Positions 11,955-24,316 of a stretch of DNA of 64,000 nt are shown piece after piece. Below the pieces are notes generated by a model. That model was not told the DNA's origin, searched no databases, and worked only from the letters and a program-made list of their open reading frames with translations. Source of the DNA: Sparassis latifolia (taxonomy: Eukaryota; Basidiomycota; Agaricomycetes; Polyporales; Sparassidaceae); the NCBI GenBank assembly GCA_018466975.1, contig CM031558.1:3100001-3164000 (forward strand), in the 5' to 3' direction. How positions within the stretch are numbered: the first letter of the stretch is position 1; every line of letters starts with the position of its first letter. Position numbers and translations under genes: made by a program.

Positions 11955-12940
11955 TCAAGTTCGCAGCGTCGCGATGATCCTAAGCCCCTTCTTCAAGGAT
12001 CCGACTCCCAATATGAATATAACCCCCTGCCTCGTAGTACGAGACACCAGATGCCCCGGACTCCCCCACCTCTTCCAGTATAGGTCGTTCGGCATTGTAT
12101 CTCGGGCACTCCTGTAATACGTGTCTCCTCGTTTGTAGTTGCGCTCCACATGGGCATGCAGTGTCTTCTGTCGGCACAGAGCTCTTGTACTGGTCTCCTG
12201 AGAACGAGTGGCCTGTCCTGCACTGTACGAGACGTCCGAAGGTCTCCCTCGGAAAGCGTCCTGAACATCTCGCTCATTTTCGTTTCTTCTTCCACTCCTC
12301 CACTCACCTCTCGTGTTCCCTCTCCTTCGCCCTTCGTAGCGCGTGCGATCTCGTTGCTCGCGTCGGTCCCTCACTGATCTTCGTCGCATCCTTTGCGAGT
12401 CTGTCCGCTAGTTCATCCCCCCGTACTCCCTTGTGTCCGGGTGTCCATGCGATCTCAACGGTGTGTGTGGGGTCTTCCAGGAAAGCTGTGACCTGGTCCC
12501 GGAAGATCCGGGCGTGTCCTTGGCCAGGGATCCATTAATATCATCGTGATCGCGGCGGTGTTGTCGGCATAGAAGTGCAGATGTGCGATCGACGGGCTGG
12601 CGGTCCTCGCGAAGTGGGTGCACGGCATCCCTCGCTCCCGCCATCTCCGCGTCGTATACCTCCGCCTCGCAATTGGTTCCCATCCCGATCTTCCCCGAGA
12701 AGAACTGTTTCTCCTTCACTTCGGCGCGACGAGCGCTGCCCCGACTCTTCTGATTCATTGATCCTTCCGAGTATACATTAAGGACGCGGTCCGGTAAGTG
12801 CTCGAACTCTCGGATACGAACGCTGTGCCCCCCTCGTCGCTGCATCCTCTGGCGCTCCCTTTCCCGCTGGCGTTCTCGTGCGTCGTCCTCCTCAGTCCTC
12901 AGTCCTCGGCCGGGGAGGCACAGGGCGTTGACCGCCAATT
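11955..12940 (-). mobile_element. LINE (non-LTR retrotransposon) 3' fragment with RNase H
   Basis: Reading on the minus strand, 12800-12560 gives VLNVYSEGSM and GTNCEAEVYDAEMAG, typical of the RNase H domain of basidiomycete LINEs. A frame near 12410-12310 gives GDELADRLAKDATKISEG, the RNase H DELAD motif, followed by an in-frame stop. At 12177-11980 the terminal zinc knuckle CPCG-x(8)-H-x(4)-C is followed by a PRYNAERPILEE stretch. The pieces lie in different frames and no reverse-transcriptase core was found upstream, so this is a decayed, 5'-truncated copy. Confidence 0.75.
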
Positions 12941-13605
12941 CCGCTGGTCTTTGTCTCGCTTGGTGGGCTCTTCCGTCTTGCCGTGATCGGCTTATATATG
13001 GTCCTCAAGCCGTGCCTTGTCTGGCGACCACGCTCGTCTTATCCAGAGCATCGCCGGCCTCGTCACCTCCAACATCGGGTGATCCACTGGCAAGTCGCGT
13101 TAAAACTTCTGCGAAGTGGTTAATGCAGGGAATTAAGGCGAGGATTCAAACGTTCACGTTCAACGCCCGCGGTCCACTTCCGTCGAACACATTTTTGGCC
13201 CCGACTTCGTGCACCTAGCCCCCCTGCACGCATCAAGCCAAAGCGCGCGCGTGTCTGCCTCGCCCCCGATTCACGACCAGGTAGCAGCAGCCGGTCGAAT
13301 CCGCGCTTTTCGGTCCCAGATGGGGACCTGGTGACGCCGTCGGGTGCGGGAGATCCCGTGCTTCGCCTCTCTTCTGCGTGGCATGGCGTAGTCTCGTGCC
13401 GCGCAGCGACGCCCGAAGTTCGGTCCTGAACCTTCGTCCGAACCTTCAGGTTCAGGTTCAGTCCGGGGTTCGATGCCTGCTCCGGCTAGCCTGAACCCGC
13501 TTGGACTCGTCCGACGAGGATGTCTGCAGAGGACGCCGTTGGGTCTATAGTAAGTGCTGCGGCAGACTGTCCTGCACGTCGCGAAACGTACGTGTTGTCT
13601 GCGCA
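12941..13605. other. No recognisable gene
   Basis: This would be the 5' continuation of the LINE. A minus-strand frame near 13140-13020 stays open, but no RT motif such as YxDD is visible. There is a small run of repeats of GGTTCAGG type at 13438-13465. Confidence 0.35.
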
Positions 13606-13835
13606 CTCCGCACCGTACATGACGCCCTGATATTTATCATAGGGTACACCGAATCCGACACTGCGTTCGCGAACTCCGTCCAGCTGCCAGCGACGCCCCC
13701 ACGCACCGTACATGACACCGATCCCACCGTGCCCTGATCATTCATCCGAATAGGGTACACCGAATCCGACACTGCGTCTGCGAGCTCCGTCCGGTTTATC
13801 CTGTGCTAGCTACTGGCGACGCCCCCATCGATCAT
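13606..13835. repeat. Two-unit tandem repeat (about 100-125 bp)
   Basis: Both units start CACCGTACATGAC and contain AGGGTACACCGAATCCGAC, then CTGCG and GCGACGCCCCCA. The second unit has an extra insertion near each end. Confidence 0.8.
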
Positions 13836-14528
13836 CCTAGCCTTCCATAGTTATTTTCAAGGTTCTCTGCTGAGCGTATCCTGCAGGTTGCGCAAAACTG
13901 TGTCCTACCGCGGTTTAATCCCGCTAATGGTTCTCGGTGTCTCTGCTGCCAGTGGTGTCCCTTTGCAATTTCTACGCGCGCTATTCGTTGTAACTTGTTT
14001 TGTCGTGTCGAGTCCAGACCTCTCTCACGGACTTGTGCTTGTGCGTCGGCGAACTGGCGAGTGACCTGCCATACCTTCCCCGAGGGGACGTAGTTGGAAT
14101 ACCAGGGCTCGGAGAAGAACTACTCAACTATTCTTTACCTCCCCCGAAGACGTGTGGCCCGATATTGCTCCACTGCAGATATCTCCGCCGCCAGAACGGA
14201 AATCTCGAAATCTCGAGAACGGTTAAGCACGAATGGCCAGAAGATAGGATTATTGCGTGGAAAAGAGTGGGGGGGGTGGTTGTTGTTGTGTTTGCGGGTG
14301 CGTTCCACCCTTTGACGGTTTGCTATGATTACCTATCTGTCGTCGTCGTGTATCTTCCGTTCTCGTGCTTTTTCGCCGTGGCACCTTGCAGCGCCACGTG
14401 CTTGGACGAAGGTTGCAATTGTAAATGCCCCCTGGGGACGTGCTCGCTCGGAGTATATAAGCATTACCTCGATCCGTCCACATCTCTACCGCAGCAAACA
14501 TCCCGTCTCGTACCTGAGCAGGTCTCTT
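13836..14528. other. No recognisable gene
   Basis: Contains a TATATAA box at about 14454-14460, but no coding region follows that could be identified. Confidence 0.35.
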
Positions 14529-15440
14529 ACCTCACAGAAGCCGTATGTTCCCCCTACCACCGTTTCGCAGAGCGCTGACGCGTCGTGTCCCGCGGGAACA
14601 GGACAACATGTGTGTGGAGGAGACGATCCGCGGCCGCAGCATCGAGCGGGTTACAAGGTGAGAACGTCTGGCCGGAACGCCGAGGATCCGACTCGCTTTT
14701 TTGTTTTTTAATTTTTATTTATCGCGCATTCCCCACACGCGTTTACGCCGTGCTCGCGACATCCCGCAGAGCGGCACGCTGCCCAGCAGCCGACGGCGCT
14801 GCTGCGACGCGGGACTGCGCCTGTGCACCGGAGCTCTTCGGCGGGGAGCACGCGGTTCGGGCGTACGCACAGAGGAACGAACCAGAGCGAGCGTATGCAG
14901 TCGGTATTTCGATGAGAGATAGCTGCAGAAAAAACGAACGCACTGAATGCGGTAATATTGCATATACATGCTTTTGGAGTGAGGAGGAGAGTCGCGCTGG
15001 CGCGGTGTGACATATACGCGTGATCATTACCGTGACACCAGAGCCTGTCGTACTCGCCGCCTGCGTTGCGCGTTGATAAAGTCACTCGGGCGCTTTTTGT
15101 GCTCATTCACTAGCGCGGTCGGACGGCGGCGTGCGCGACGGTCAATGCGTTTTGTTTCAACCGACACGCCGATATCGAGCAGCCTGGATGGTAAACTGCA
15201 GCTCTCCTCTCCTCGGGCAAGCACACCGTCGATTCTGGCACCAGAGGACCGAATAGGCGAAGGGGCTGCACTACATCGCGGTATAACGCCGATAACCCAT
15301 AGAGTTGCAGAACGACAGAATCGAGGCGGCGCATGTGAGCGAGGAGAATCCGCCGATACTTGACCAGGGCTTTCAGAAGACCTGAGGGCTCGCACACCTC
15401 GCCAGCCGCGGGGAGGTGCATCCCCCGCGCGGGGATCCGG
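14529..15440 (+). repeat. Dispersed repeat, contiguous copy
   Basis: This is the full-length form of the repeat that occurs split and inverted at 5655-5967 and 6657-7260. It shares long blocks at roughly 85-90% by eye. No coding frame, terminal repeat or target duplication could be defined. It may be a transposable element fragment of unknown class. Confidence 0.75.
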
Positions 15441-15980
15441 AGGGCTCGTTCAGTTGGCCCAGGTCAGAACGGCGCGCAGTCGAGCTCGTCGGGATGCGCG
15501 TCGAGCTCGGAGTTGCGTACCCTCGCCCATGACAGGCAAGTTGCACACCTGATGGCGAGCGCGCGCTGCCTCGACTCTGAACAGACACGAATTAAATATG
15601 CAGACAGAGATATCCGGAGGCCCGAGCACGAAGCGTCGGAGCACGGAGAGACGAGCACGCTCTGGGGGGACAAACGAGTACGCATCGCAATATCCCACAG
15701 CGGCGAGCACCGCACACCGTCTCCGACAGATCTCCAACGACGACCACGACAGAACCGCGCAGAAAAAAACAGCATACGTATATATATACATACTTGTGCC
15801 GGGAGCGACGTATTTGTTAGACAATGAGTACGTTCAATTTCCAAATTCTCAGGCGCACCCACAGCCATGCTGGGAGATGTCGAGGCATACTTGAGGTGGA
15901 AAGTCAGCTAGCTAGGGCAATAATCCCCATCGACGAGTGAGGTGATCGATATGAGACGCGTCTCCCTTTGTGCTCACCAG
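15441..15980. other. Intergenic, upstream of the 16-kb gene
   Basis: No gene recognised. The AT-rich TATATATACATA stretch at 15780-15791 does not precede any clear coding start. Confidence 0.4.
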
Positions 15981-15986
15981 TATAAA
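15981..15986 (+). promoter_or_regulatory. TATA box of the 16-kb gene
   Basis: CAGTATAAAGG sits 205 nt upstream of the ATG at 16186. The leader between them is pyrimidine-rich, as in many fungal 5' UTRs. An ACGC tetramer starts 25 nt upstream of the TATA, which is a weak echo of the 38-41-kb promoters. Confidence 0.55.
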
Positions 15987-16185
15987 GGCGGCGACCTGCC
16001 ATCTCCCTTTGTTTCTTCTTCTTGTCCACCACACCTTCCTCATACTTCCGAGGAACACCGCCAAGGTGCTCTTCCCTTTGGTTTTAGGCTCCGTCTCAGA
16101 TGTGTATTATGTGCGGTCAGGTCAATCTTCGCATCCATCGGTCTGTCGGCTAGACGACTAACCGCTCCGTGCATCCCAGGCTGGC

Positions 16186-17951
16186 ATGCAGCACAACAAT
16201 GTTGCTGTGCCTTCTGTTCCTCCAAGGACCCTATTCAAAGATTTGCGTTTCTCCGAGGAGGAATATGGGCGTTTATCTGCCGCACGTCGCTCCGGAACAT
16301 TCCTCAGCAGCCCGTCCACGGTCGACGAGGACTCCCCGAAGGTGCGCGTCACTGGCACCTCCGACGATGTCAAGGCTTTGCTCAACATCGCAAGCGGGCA
16401 TGCAGAGCGCTGCTGGATCGAGGTACCCTTCAGCACCATGGATTCGTTGCTGTGGGTGATGGAGCGAGTCGAGAAAGTCATTCGCGTGCCGATGAAGTAC
16501 TGGGTGCGCGCTCTCTTTATCTTTATCTGCGTCAACGCATGCGGTCCTGATATTTTCTGGGTCCCTCTCAGACTCTCGCGGGCGACGGCGTGATTTACAA
16601 CCCGGGCCATCTGGTGGCGAGTCTCGACCATTTCAGACAGCCCGGTACTGTAGGTGTGACGCGCCTTTACGCGTTTTTTCGTTCACCCTCTGACTCCGTG
16701 TACCGCAGAGGTCGTGTTGCTGCCAGTTTGGGAGATCGGGAGGTACGCGGAAGAGAACTTGAAGTCCCACACCTGGAAGCACGCTCCCGTTACACCCCCT
16801 GCCGCGCTCCCGAAGGATCCCCGCGAGCAGGCCATGGCGCTTTTTGGGCTTATCGACCCGGTCGAGTCGCCTGACTGGGCGGCATACATCAAGCATCGCC
16901 AGGAGGCCGAGAAGGTCACGAACGACCTCATGGAAGGTATGGCGGGCGCAGATATGGATCCGTTCGTCTCCCAGCTCCGCGAGGTCGTGCAGGACGTCGC
17001 CGAGGCGGTGAATCCGCTGATGGACGACGACTGGAAGAAGATCGCCGATTCGGTGTCTGTCATCCGGTGTGTTCCGGAGGACGACGGCTGGGGGCGCGTG
17101 AGTTTCTCGAGACCCGACTCGGTGCGGTAACCCTACTCAATTTTTCCTCGCGTTCTGTTTCAGCTACGCGATGTCGAAGTCCTCTCTCGCATCCACTCGC
17201 TCGCTTCGCCACAGTCCGTGGACGTTTACTTCTATTTCCACCACCGCACGCGTATGGACTCTGTGGAGTGGAAGTATTCGCTTGCCTTCCGCGTGAACAC
17301 GAAGCCGGTCAAGTGCACCCGGTGCTACAACGGGGACGGTGACCTGGAGGTCGATAAGGCACAACGTGCGGCCGGGTGGCGCACGTTCGGGTGGTTCTAC
17401 CTGGACAACCGCAGGGCCGAACATAGCAGGTGCGCGGTGACCGGCGCAGACTTGCAGGCCGTCCACGACGCGCTCTTCGGTCCCGATAACCAGGGCAGAG
17501 ACGATGAGAAAGACGAAGGCGCGGAGAAAGAGGAAGCGGACGAGGACGATGACACGCTTGGCTCGGGAATCGGACTGCGGGAGACGGCGCTGCTCATGCT
17601 CGCGTGCGTTGGCATCAGGCTCGACGTCGCGGAGGAGGAAGGAGACGATGATGGATATAGTCGCTCGTTCGGGAGAGAACTCGCTCTGAACTTGGACAGT
17701 GAGAAGCCGGGTATCAGTGCTGCTCATCTGCGCAAGATCTGTGGTATGGACCCTCTGCCTGGTGATGGTACACCTTCCTCTCACCAGGATAACATGACCG
17801 CTCACGCGCTTCGACTCCCGTGTGTGCAGACAGGGCAGATTTATCCCGCGAGCAAGTCACGGCACCTATTGACAGCGACGAGGACGAGTCGGGCGGCTCT
17901 TTCGGCCGTCGTGGTCGTTCTCAGCGTGACGATGAATGTGTTGCCTGCTGA
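16186..17951 (+). CDS. Unknown protein, 496 residues
   Basis: Five exons join without a stop: 16186-16503, 16572-16644, 16709-17097, 17164-17761 and 17839-17951. All have GT-AG junctions. I do not recognise the family. The protein has no obvious signal peptide or membrane segment. Around residue 300 it has a CTRC pair followed by GDGDLEVDK, then GWRTFGWFYLD. A strongly acidic stretch of Asp/Glu with Lys follows at about 360-390, and the C-terminus ends in an acidic, Arg-rich tail. The end chosen, after the last intron, gives a charged C-terminus; reading through that intron instead would give a longer hydrophobic tail to 18114, which looks less natural. A TATA box lies 205 nt upstream. Confidence 0.65.
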
Positions 17952-18226
17952 GTGCTTATACCCGCACATGTGTTTTGAGATCGTCCTCGAAGGCTTTTCT
18001 ATACTAACGTATGTTTTCCCTGTGTTTTCCCTGTCCGCGACCTGCCTTCTACCGTCTGAACTATGTAACCCTACTGCTGAGAAGTTCCGATACAACAGTG
18101 CGATAGTGAACTAACTTGCATTTTGCTCGTAAAAAAGATGCGACAACGTACAGAGAAAAAAGTTGTATCGCTTTTCTAGTACCGCCGTTAGTCGCGGCCA
18201 CTAACACTGAGGAGGACGCTGGAACA

Positions 18227-19624
18227 CTATCGCGATACGTGCCCAATCCAAAACTCTACGGCCTCCCCTCCCGAACCAACCCTCTCGCCCACTTGCTCGA
18301 ACACGATCCCAATCTCACGTACCATATTCCAAAGGATTCGCTCAGAGGAGTCGCGTTCTTTATATCCTAGCAAAATCGACGGCGACTTTAGTCGCGTCGC
18401 GATCCCGGTCTCGTCCCCGGCTTGCTCGCGGTGCGCACCTGTGAGGGCGGAGAGAGTGCGGACGAGGGAGGGGAAGGATGAGGTGTTGTAGGTGACGTCG
18501 GCCATTCTGCGCACCACAATAGTCAATTTATGATCTAGTGAAGACACCGTAAGCGTACAGAATGAGGTCCAAGTCGCTCACGACGGCCGACACTTCGTTC
18601 GGGAGTTGTTCGTCGTCCCAGTCGAGGACGAGTGCGCGCGGACGGGTTGAAGTCGATCGAAATAGCGCCTCGTTTTCTGCAATGTTATGTACTAGGAGAG
18701 GCATCGCTGAAGCTTGCGACAATGCCAACAAATTTCAGACCACGTTTACGGACAGAATGAGAAGTCACTCACGGAGGTCAGTGGTTAGTATGCATCCTCC
18801 ATTGCTGGAGGACGGAATAGCCGCACGCAGAGCTCCCACCGTCAGCGAGACGATGCCAGTACCAGCACCTGCAAGGATCAGAGACAAGCGGTGCAAGATT
18901 TCTCTGCTCACTTACCTAGTTCGACGATATTCCGTGGTTCACGCGACATCAATATATCCAGCAGGTTGTCGACAAGGGGAGCGGAGTCAGAAGGTCGCGC
19001 CTGTGCTAGACTGGCGATCCAAGAGCTCAGCCCGATCCCGCTGTCCCATACTTTCTAGAGATCTTCAAGAAAATTAAACTGTCACGGTGAGAACGCGACA
19101 CTAATCACTCACCTTGTCGAGATCGAACGACGTCTGCTCTTTCACATTCAAAAAGAGCTGGTCTCCGGACCCCGCCGCGATCCTGTACACGCGCTCCACC
19201 TGTTCTTGCTTGCCCATGGTCGAGGATCCAGCCTTTGCGGACGAACGCGAAGAGAACAGGATGGGCATAGACAGCACAGGGAAAGGCCGCTCGCCGAGCG
19301 TCGCACCTGCGAGATTCACGACGTGCGGGTTTCCCGAAGAGTGCGCGGTGAGAACGAGCCGGAAAGACTGGCCTTCCCGAATGCCTGGTGGAAGTGGGAC
19401 CGCGAGCTCCTTGTATGCGCTGCTCTTCCGCCATGTCGTGAGTTTCTGCGGCTTGCTGATGCAGGGAAACGTGCTCGCTCTGCCGTTTGGCGGAGTGTCG
19501 GCGGACCAGGCGTAGTAAATGTCTTGCTCGCCGGCGAAGAGCTCGGTGCGCAGGTCATTAGCAATCTGAGGAGTAATAGATATGGAACCCGAGGAGAAGT
19601 CTGCAAAGGGGTGGTCGGAGGAAA
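18227..19624 (-). CDS. METTL21-family protein lysine methyltransferase
   Basis: Exons on the minus strand are about 19624-19113, 19054-18916, 18868-18773, 18712-18559 and 18506-18227, all with consensus splice sites. The C-terminal part is a class-I SAM methyltransferase: VWDSGIGLSSW, motif I ELGAGTGIVSL, an acidic loop ending LTTDL, LDWDDE, and the post-motif MADVTYNTSSFPSLV that marks the METTL21/EFM group. These enzymes methylate lysines of elongation factors or chaperones; the substrate here is not predictable. The N-terminal ~200 residues (DLRTELFAGEQDIYYAWS and after) form an extra domain. The first exon and start codon were not resolved: the frame entering 19624 meets a stop just upstream, so a short upstream exon is expected. 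It is transcribed away from the RhoGAP gene. Confidence 0.75.
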
Positions 19625-19822
19625 CTCAGATAGAAAAACATAACGCGGTGGCGGAAAACATGTGGAGAAGAGATCTCTCCGACTGGGACAGATCTCGTCG
19701 AATGGCTTACGTAACGCAGGTGATCTACGCGAGTATCCAAGTGGTTGCCGCAGAGGCTGCTCCCCGACCACGAGCTTTTCTATCTCTAGCCCCCGCCCCC
19801 GCCCTCGTCGTCGTTACGGACG
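19625..19822. promoter_or_regulatory. Short divergent promoter region
   Basis: Less than 200 bp separates the 5' end of the methyltransferase from the RhoGAP ATG. Any first exon of the methyltransferase also has to lie here or overlap the RhoGAP 5' end. A GC-rich stretch lies at 19786-19812. No TATA box was seen, as is usual for shared housekeeping promoters. Confidence 0.5.
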
Positions 19823-22497
19823 ATGAGCGACGAAGGATACCCGTCCTCCTCGTGGGAGAATGCCGACGGCTCCGAATCTCACCACACTCACACCCACAAC
19901 GTCTACAGCCGCTCCCCACTCGCACAGATACAGCCGCTCGGCGTCTCTGCAGACTCTCTTAACTTCGTACCGCCTACGCCCACAAAATCTACCTCACCCC
20001 CTCGCTCGAGCGTAGAATCACCGCGCAGACAATCCGAGTCCAGATGGCGTGAAGGCGCGCTTCCGGCGACTGTGGAATATCTCGACAATGCAACCGCGGA
20101 CAGTGCCACTCTGGTAGAAGCCAGCTTCGACGAGAACGTGCTACGAGCTCTTTGTGAACTTGATGTTAGTCTCTGTCTCATTCGTTTCATAAATGTCAGT
20201 TCGGACGAATTTAACGTCGTTGAACGACAGTGCGGTGTTCCACTGTTACTTGACCGGATAAAGCAGAGCATGGTTTCGTGCAGGGTATGTATTTGTCATT
20301 ATATGCATGCTCTTATCTCTTCAGTGGTTGTCTGTAACGAGCTCGCTGGTCGCACGTCTAGGAAGCATCCGTTTTCTTCAAGAAACGCGCGCTGCTGGAA
20401 GAGGAATACGGGAGAAATATGCAAAAGCTCGCGAAGAGCACATCTGAGGCATATGCGGCGAATGACGGGAAGGCTGGGTGAATCCTGTATGCCTTCCATT
20501 TCTTTTTCTCGTCTCACATCGTGCCGTAGGTCCTTCGTTAGCGCCTGGCATCAGACGATGAAGAACCATGAGGTCTTGGCAGAGAACCGCCTTCGTTTTG
20601 CGCAGCGCCTGAACGAGATGAGCGAAGAGCTTGCTACTCTCGCTAAGGAGGTAGATAAGAACCGGAAACAGGTGCGTCGTTCACTATCTTTTGTGTGTGG
20701 GTGCGCTATAACGCGCTTCGCGGCTCCCAGACCAAAGAGCTCGCCAACCGATACGAACGCACTCTCCAAGACTCGGAAATAGCGACGGAGAAGATTAAGA
20801 ACAAATTTGACGTTACCGCGGAAGAGCTGGAGCGTTTGTTGTTGCAGAAGGAGGGAGAATCTGACCGGGAGGCCGTGCAGGGTCGTTCACGCGGGGGTGC
20901 AGGAGGAAAGCGGGCGATAGGGAAGGCCGTTGCGAAGGGAGGTCTTCTTCTGAAGGGACGCAACCCGGGCAATGTACGTGTCCTATTGTCGACGAGATCG
21001 ATTCACATTCAATATACACCTACGTGCAGATTCAAAAGCAAGAAGATGACGTCCGAGCACGCATGTCCAATACGTCAGATACGTACCGCAAGATGGTCAC
21101 TGAGACTCAAACGATCCGGCAAGAGTACTTCAATTTCCAGTTGCCTCGAATCTTGCGCGTAAGTTGTCTTGTTGAAGTAGTAGTCAATAATCCTGAGTTC
21201 ACTTTCTGGGAAGGCTCTCAAAGAGTGCGTGGACGAGATCGACTTAGGAACGCAGTACCATCTCTCTCGGTACGCGTTCCTATACGAGAACATCGTCTTG
21301 AGTGACGGGACGACGCTCGCGCCGCCCGACGACAGTACGAGACTCTTTGGCTATCTGATATTTGCCGCTGCTGACGAGTAACGACAGCGTCCTCGGGTCT
21401 TAAGTCGATCATTGAGTCCATCGATAATCGTTCGGACTTCAAGACTTACATGCAGAACTATGCGTTCGCTCATGGTGGCGCTAACAACCGTGGACCTCGC
21501 CGAGACGGGCCCGAGAAGAAGGATACGTAGGTGGTTACATGATACCCAACGGGCCACTTGTGTTGATGCTATTTTTCCAGCTTCCACCTATTCCGGCCCT
21601 GAGCTCTCACCCCCCTACCGCCCAGGCTAACACCAGCGTGCACGTCGCGGACAGAGGGCGGCCGACGTTTGGCGTTGATCTCGCAGAACAAATGGCGCGC
21701 GACGGCGAGGACTTGCCCCCCATCATGGTCAAGTGCTGTCAGGCCATCGAGAAATATGGACTGCAGTCACAGGGTATATACAGGATAGGTGGGTCAGTGA
21801 GCAAGATCGCGAAGTTGAAGGAGCGGCTGGACCGAGGTACGTACATTTTGCACGCCCGTGGTGTGATCTGAACATATCATCGCAGACCTCGATTCGGTGG
21901 ATCTCGATGCTGAAGAGTGGAGTTCTGACATCAGCAACGTAACGAGTGTGCTCAAGATGTGGCTGCGAGAGCTACCGGAGCCCCTTCTCACTTACAGTCT
22001 CTATAAGAGCTTCCTAGATGCTGCGAGTAAGTTGCTGCGCCGGTTTGTGTGGCCCGTCTGTTGACGCGTCTGCAGGGAACGAGAACGAGCGACTACGACA
22101 CATCCGGTTGCATGAGCGCGTTAACGATCTGCCCGATCCGAACTACGCCACACTAAAGTATTTTATGGGCCATCTTCATAAGTGCGTGCACTTTGAATGT
22201 CTGGGCGCACGATTCTGATAGATTCTGCTAGAGTGGCCCAGCACGAGTCCGAGAATGCCATGTCGATACAAAATCTTGCCATTGTATTCGGTCCGACACT
22301 ATTCGGGCAGAGCCAGACTGGCACGAACGGCCAAATGGACAGTGGGCCCGCCATGGCAGACGCGCCAATCCAGAACAAGGTGCCTACCTTCGTCGACTAT
22401 TGCTGACCCTCTCCGCTAACGTAGGTCGATGCAGGCCGTCGAGACGATCCTAGAGCACTATGTCGACATTTTCGTGGACGAGAACGAGACGGCATAG
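19823..22497 (+). CDS. F-BAR and RhoGAP domain protein (Rgd1-like)
   Basis: Thirteen exons join into 658 residues: 19823-20164, 20231-20284, 20362-20477, 20530-20671, 20731-20973, 21030-21158, 21214-21334, 21388-21526, 21604-21836, 21886-22026, 22076-22181, 22232-22379 and 22435-22497. A Ser/Pro-rich N-terminus of ~95 residues precedes an F-BAR coiled coil (about 105-390; FFKKRALLEEEYGRNMQKLA is diagnostic), then a linker and a RhoGAP domain from about 445. The arginine finger is Arg489 in GIYRIGGS. Other GAP motifs are VLKMWLRELPEPLLTY and NLAIVFGPTLF. The protein should bind curved membrane and stimulate GTP hydrolysis by Rho GTPases, thereby controlling polarity or septation. The acceptor of the ninth exon was chosen at 21604 because the stronger-looking site at 21580 gives a stop. 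Confidence 0.9.
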
Positions 22498-24316
22498 CGA
22501 TATCGCTCGTATGTATGTCTCTCCACGGCTGTGCTGGTGGTCCATCCCTGTTGTCTATTTATTGCGGTTTTACGGTTAGCGCAATGTATAATTGATACCC
22601 GTACATGTCATAGTGGCACCATAAATTATTGCCTTGTTCCAGCTCAGGTTGCGCGGCTTGCACAGGACGTTGTGGGCTGTTTTCCATAGACTGTTTGTGT
22701 CATCCTCTCGCCACCCGTGCACGTCGGAGACAACATGACCGCGAATCATTGCGACCCCATGGTTGCACATCGTATTTCTGGTAGGTCCATCACGCATGCA
22801 AAGATTGAACGTTCGTCGACGTGGAGATCAGCGCCTTCGCGAAGGAGACGCGGAACAGCATACGTTGGACCGTAAGCAACGTCCGTTGTCTTTCTTCTGC
22901 AATCTGGTAGATGCGACCACATCCACTTGGTCGCAGGAGACCGACACAGCCCAAGCTGCAGGCTAACACCTCGACTCGTACGGCAGTCGTCGTGCAACGT
23001 GAGCGGTCACGATAGATGGAGGGATGGTATTCGCAGCTTACGATACTGAAGTTCAGCGGTGGCTGCAAGCAACATGCGATGTTTGTCATTCTGAGCGACC
23101 ACCTGAATGGCAGAGAGCGGCCATTCATGCTTCGATAAGTCGAGTATCCGGTCGCACGTCGCTTGTAATTGCGGGAAATGCAGTAGTTCATTTGAGACCA
23201 GCTGCGCCACCGTGGCAGAGAAGACCTCGGCAAGAGAGAGCGCCGGAAGTTCAGACTTCCTCACAGTAACTAAGGTCGCAGGTGCCCGGGTAGAAAGGAA
23301 CGACCGCAGAGATGCAAATGCAAAACACAGGTGAGATCGACCTTGGCAAGAGGACACACCGTCACGTCCACATAGTAAATGGGATAAGCTCGTAGAGCCG
23401 TGCGGGTACAGGTGATATCAAGCACAGGCGTCTTGCAGGCGTCCGGGCAGAAAGGAACGACTGCCAAAATGCAAATGCAAAACACAGGTGAGGCCGATGA
23501 CCGTCCAGGCTGTTAGTGGCGACTCCAGCGAGGTATTGTAAACGAAGATTCAAAAGGCTTGGATCGGCGCCGCAACCACGCTGCACGGAATCAAGCGGCA
23601 CTTGCAAGAGGGCATCAGATCGTCACGAAGGAGGCGGAGACAGTTACTGTCAAATAACTTGATGGACTTGTAGTACACGGGAGTGTACATAATGCATCTG
23701 ACGGCTTGCTTTCACATCGCCCTGAAGAGACCTGGCATGCCGAGTCACGTAGAATCAGAAGTAAGCGCCACGTAACTTTGTTCCCGAAGTACTGATTATC
23801 TTTTCAAAGGAACCAGTTGCAAAGCTACGCCTGACGATGCTCCCAACGCGCGCGCTGTTTTTCACAAATCACGAGAATGGTACCGGTCGAGGGACAGGTT
23901 AAGGACAGAAGATCATTGAATACGGACTTTCGACGAGCTCCGAGGATGCTGTCATGTCGTGTGCCTAACAATTCTGGAGTAATCAGAAAAGGGGCTTCAA
24001 GTTATCTTTGCTGGGGAAGATGGGACGAGCTTATACAACCTCGAAGCATGCGGCATGCGGTTGTGTAACTTGTGTTCGGATATAGCCATTCGGAGAAACA
24101 GAGATGCGTGCTGTGCAAGGAGTGCCACTGGGCCGGCTCCGATCCCGCCAACACAGCGTTGGTGGCCTTGGAACCACTCGCCTTTTCGAGTCGGACCGCT
24201 CTCATTATGTTAGTGTTTCAAGGGACACCCACACTCTTGCGTCCCCTCTTCCCCCCTCTCCCATTTTTACAAGCTAGTGGTCGATCGTTCGGAGTTCCTT
24301 TCGCTGGAACACATCT
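22498..24316. other. Intergenic; no supported gene
   Basis: Minus-strand frames at 23357-23007 and 22997-22746 are open (117 and 84 codons) and composed like protein. They may be exons of an unrecognised gene, but no family or start could be fixed. A 45-bp direct repeat containing ATGCAAATGCAAAACACAGG occurs at about 23290-23335 and 23446-23491. Confidence 0.4.

Noticed and set aside
18160..18226. Extension of the 16-kb gene to the stop at 18114 or beyond
   Set aside because: Splicing at 17762-17838 gives a charged C-terminus ending at 17951; the longer reading is through the intron.
22746..23357. Minus-strand frames resembling exons of a cytosolic protein
   Set aside because: Protein-like composition, but no family, no start and no consistent splice chain could be set.
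23290..23491. ATGCAAAT octamer repeats as regulatory sites
   Set aside because: The octamer is an animal POU-factor site; in a fungus it has no known meaning, and the similarity spans the whole 45-bp repeat.
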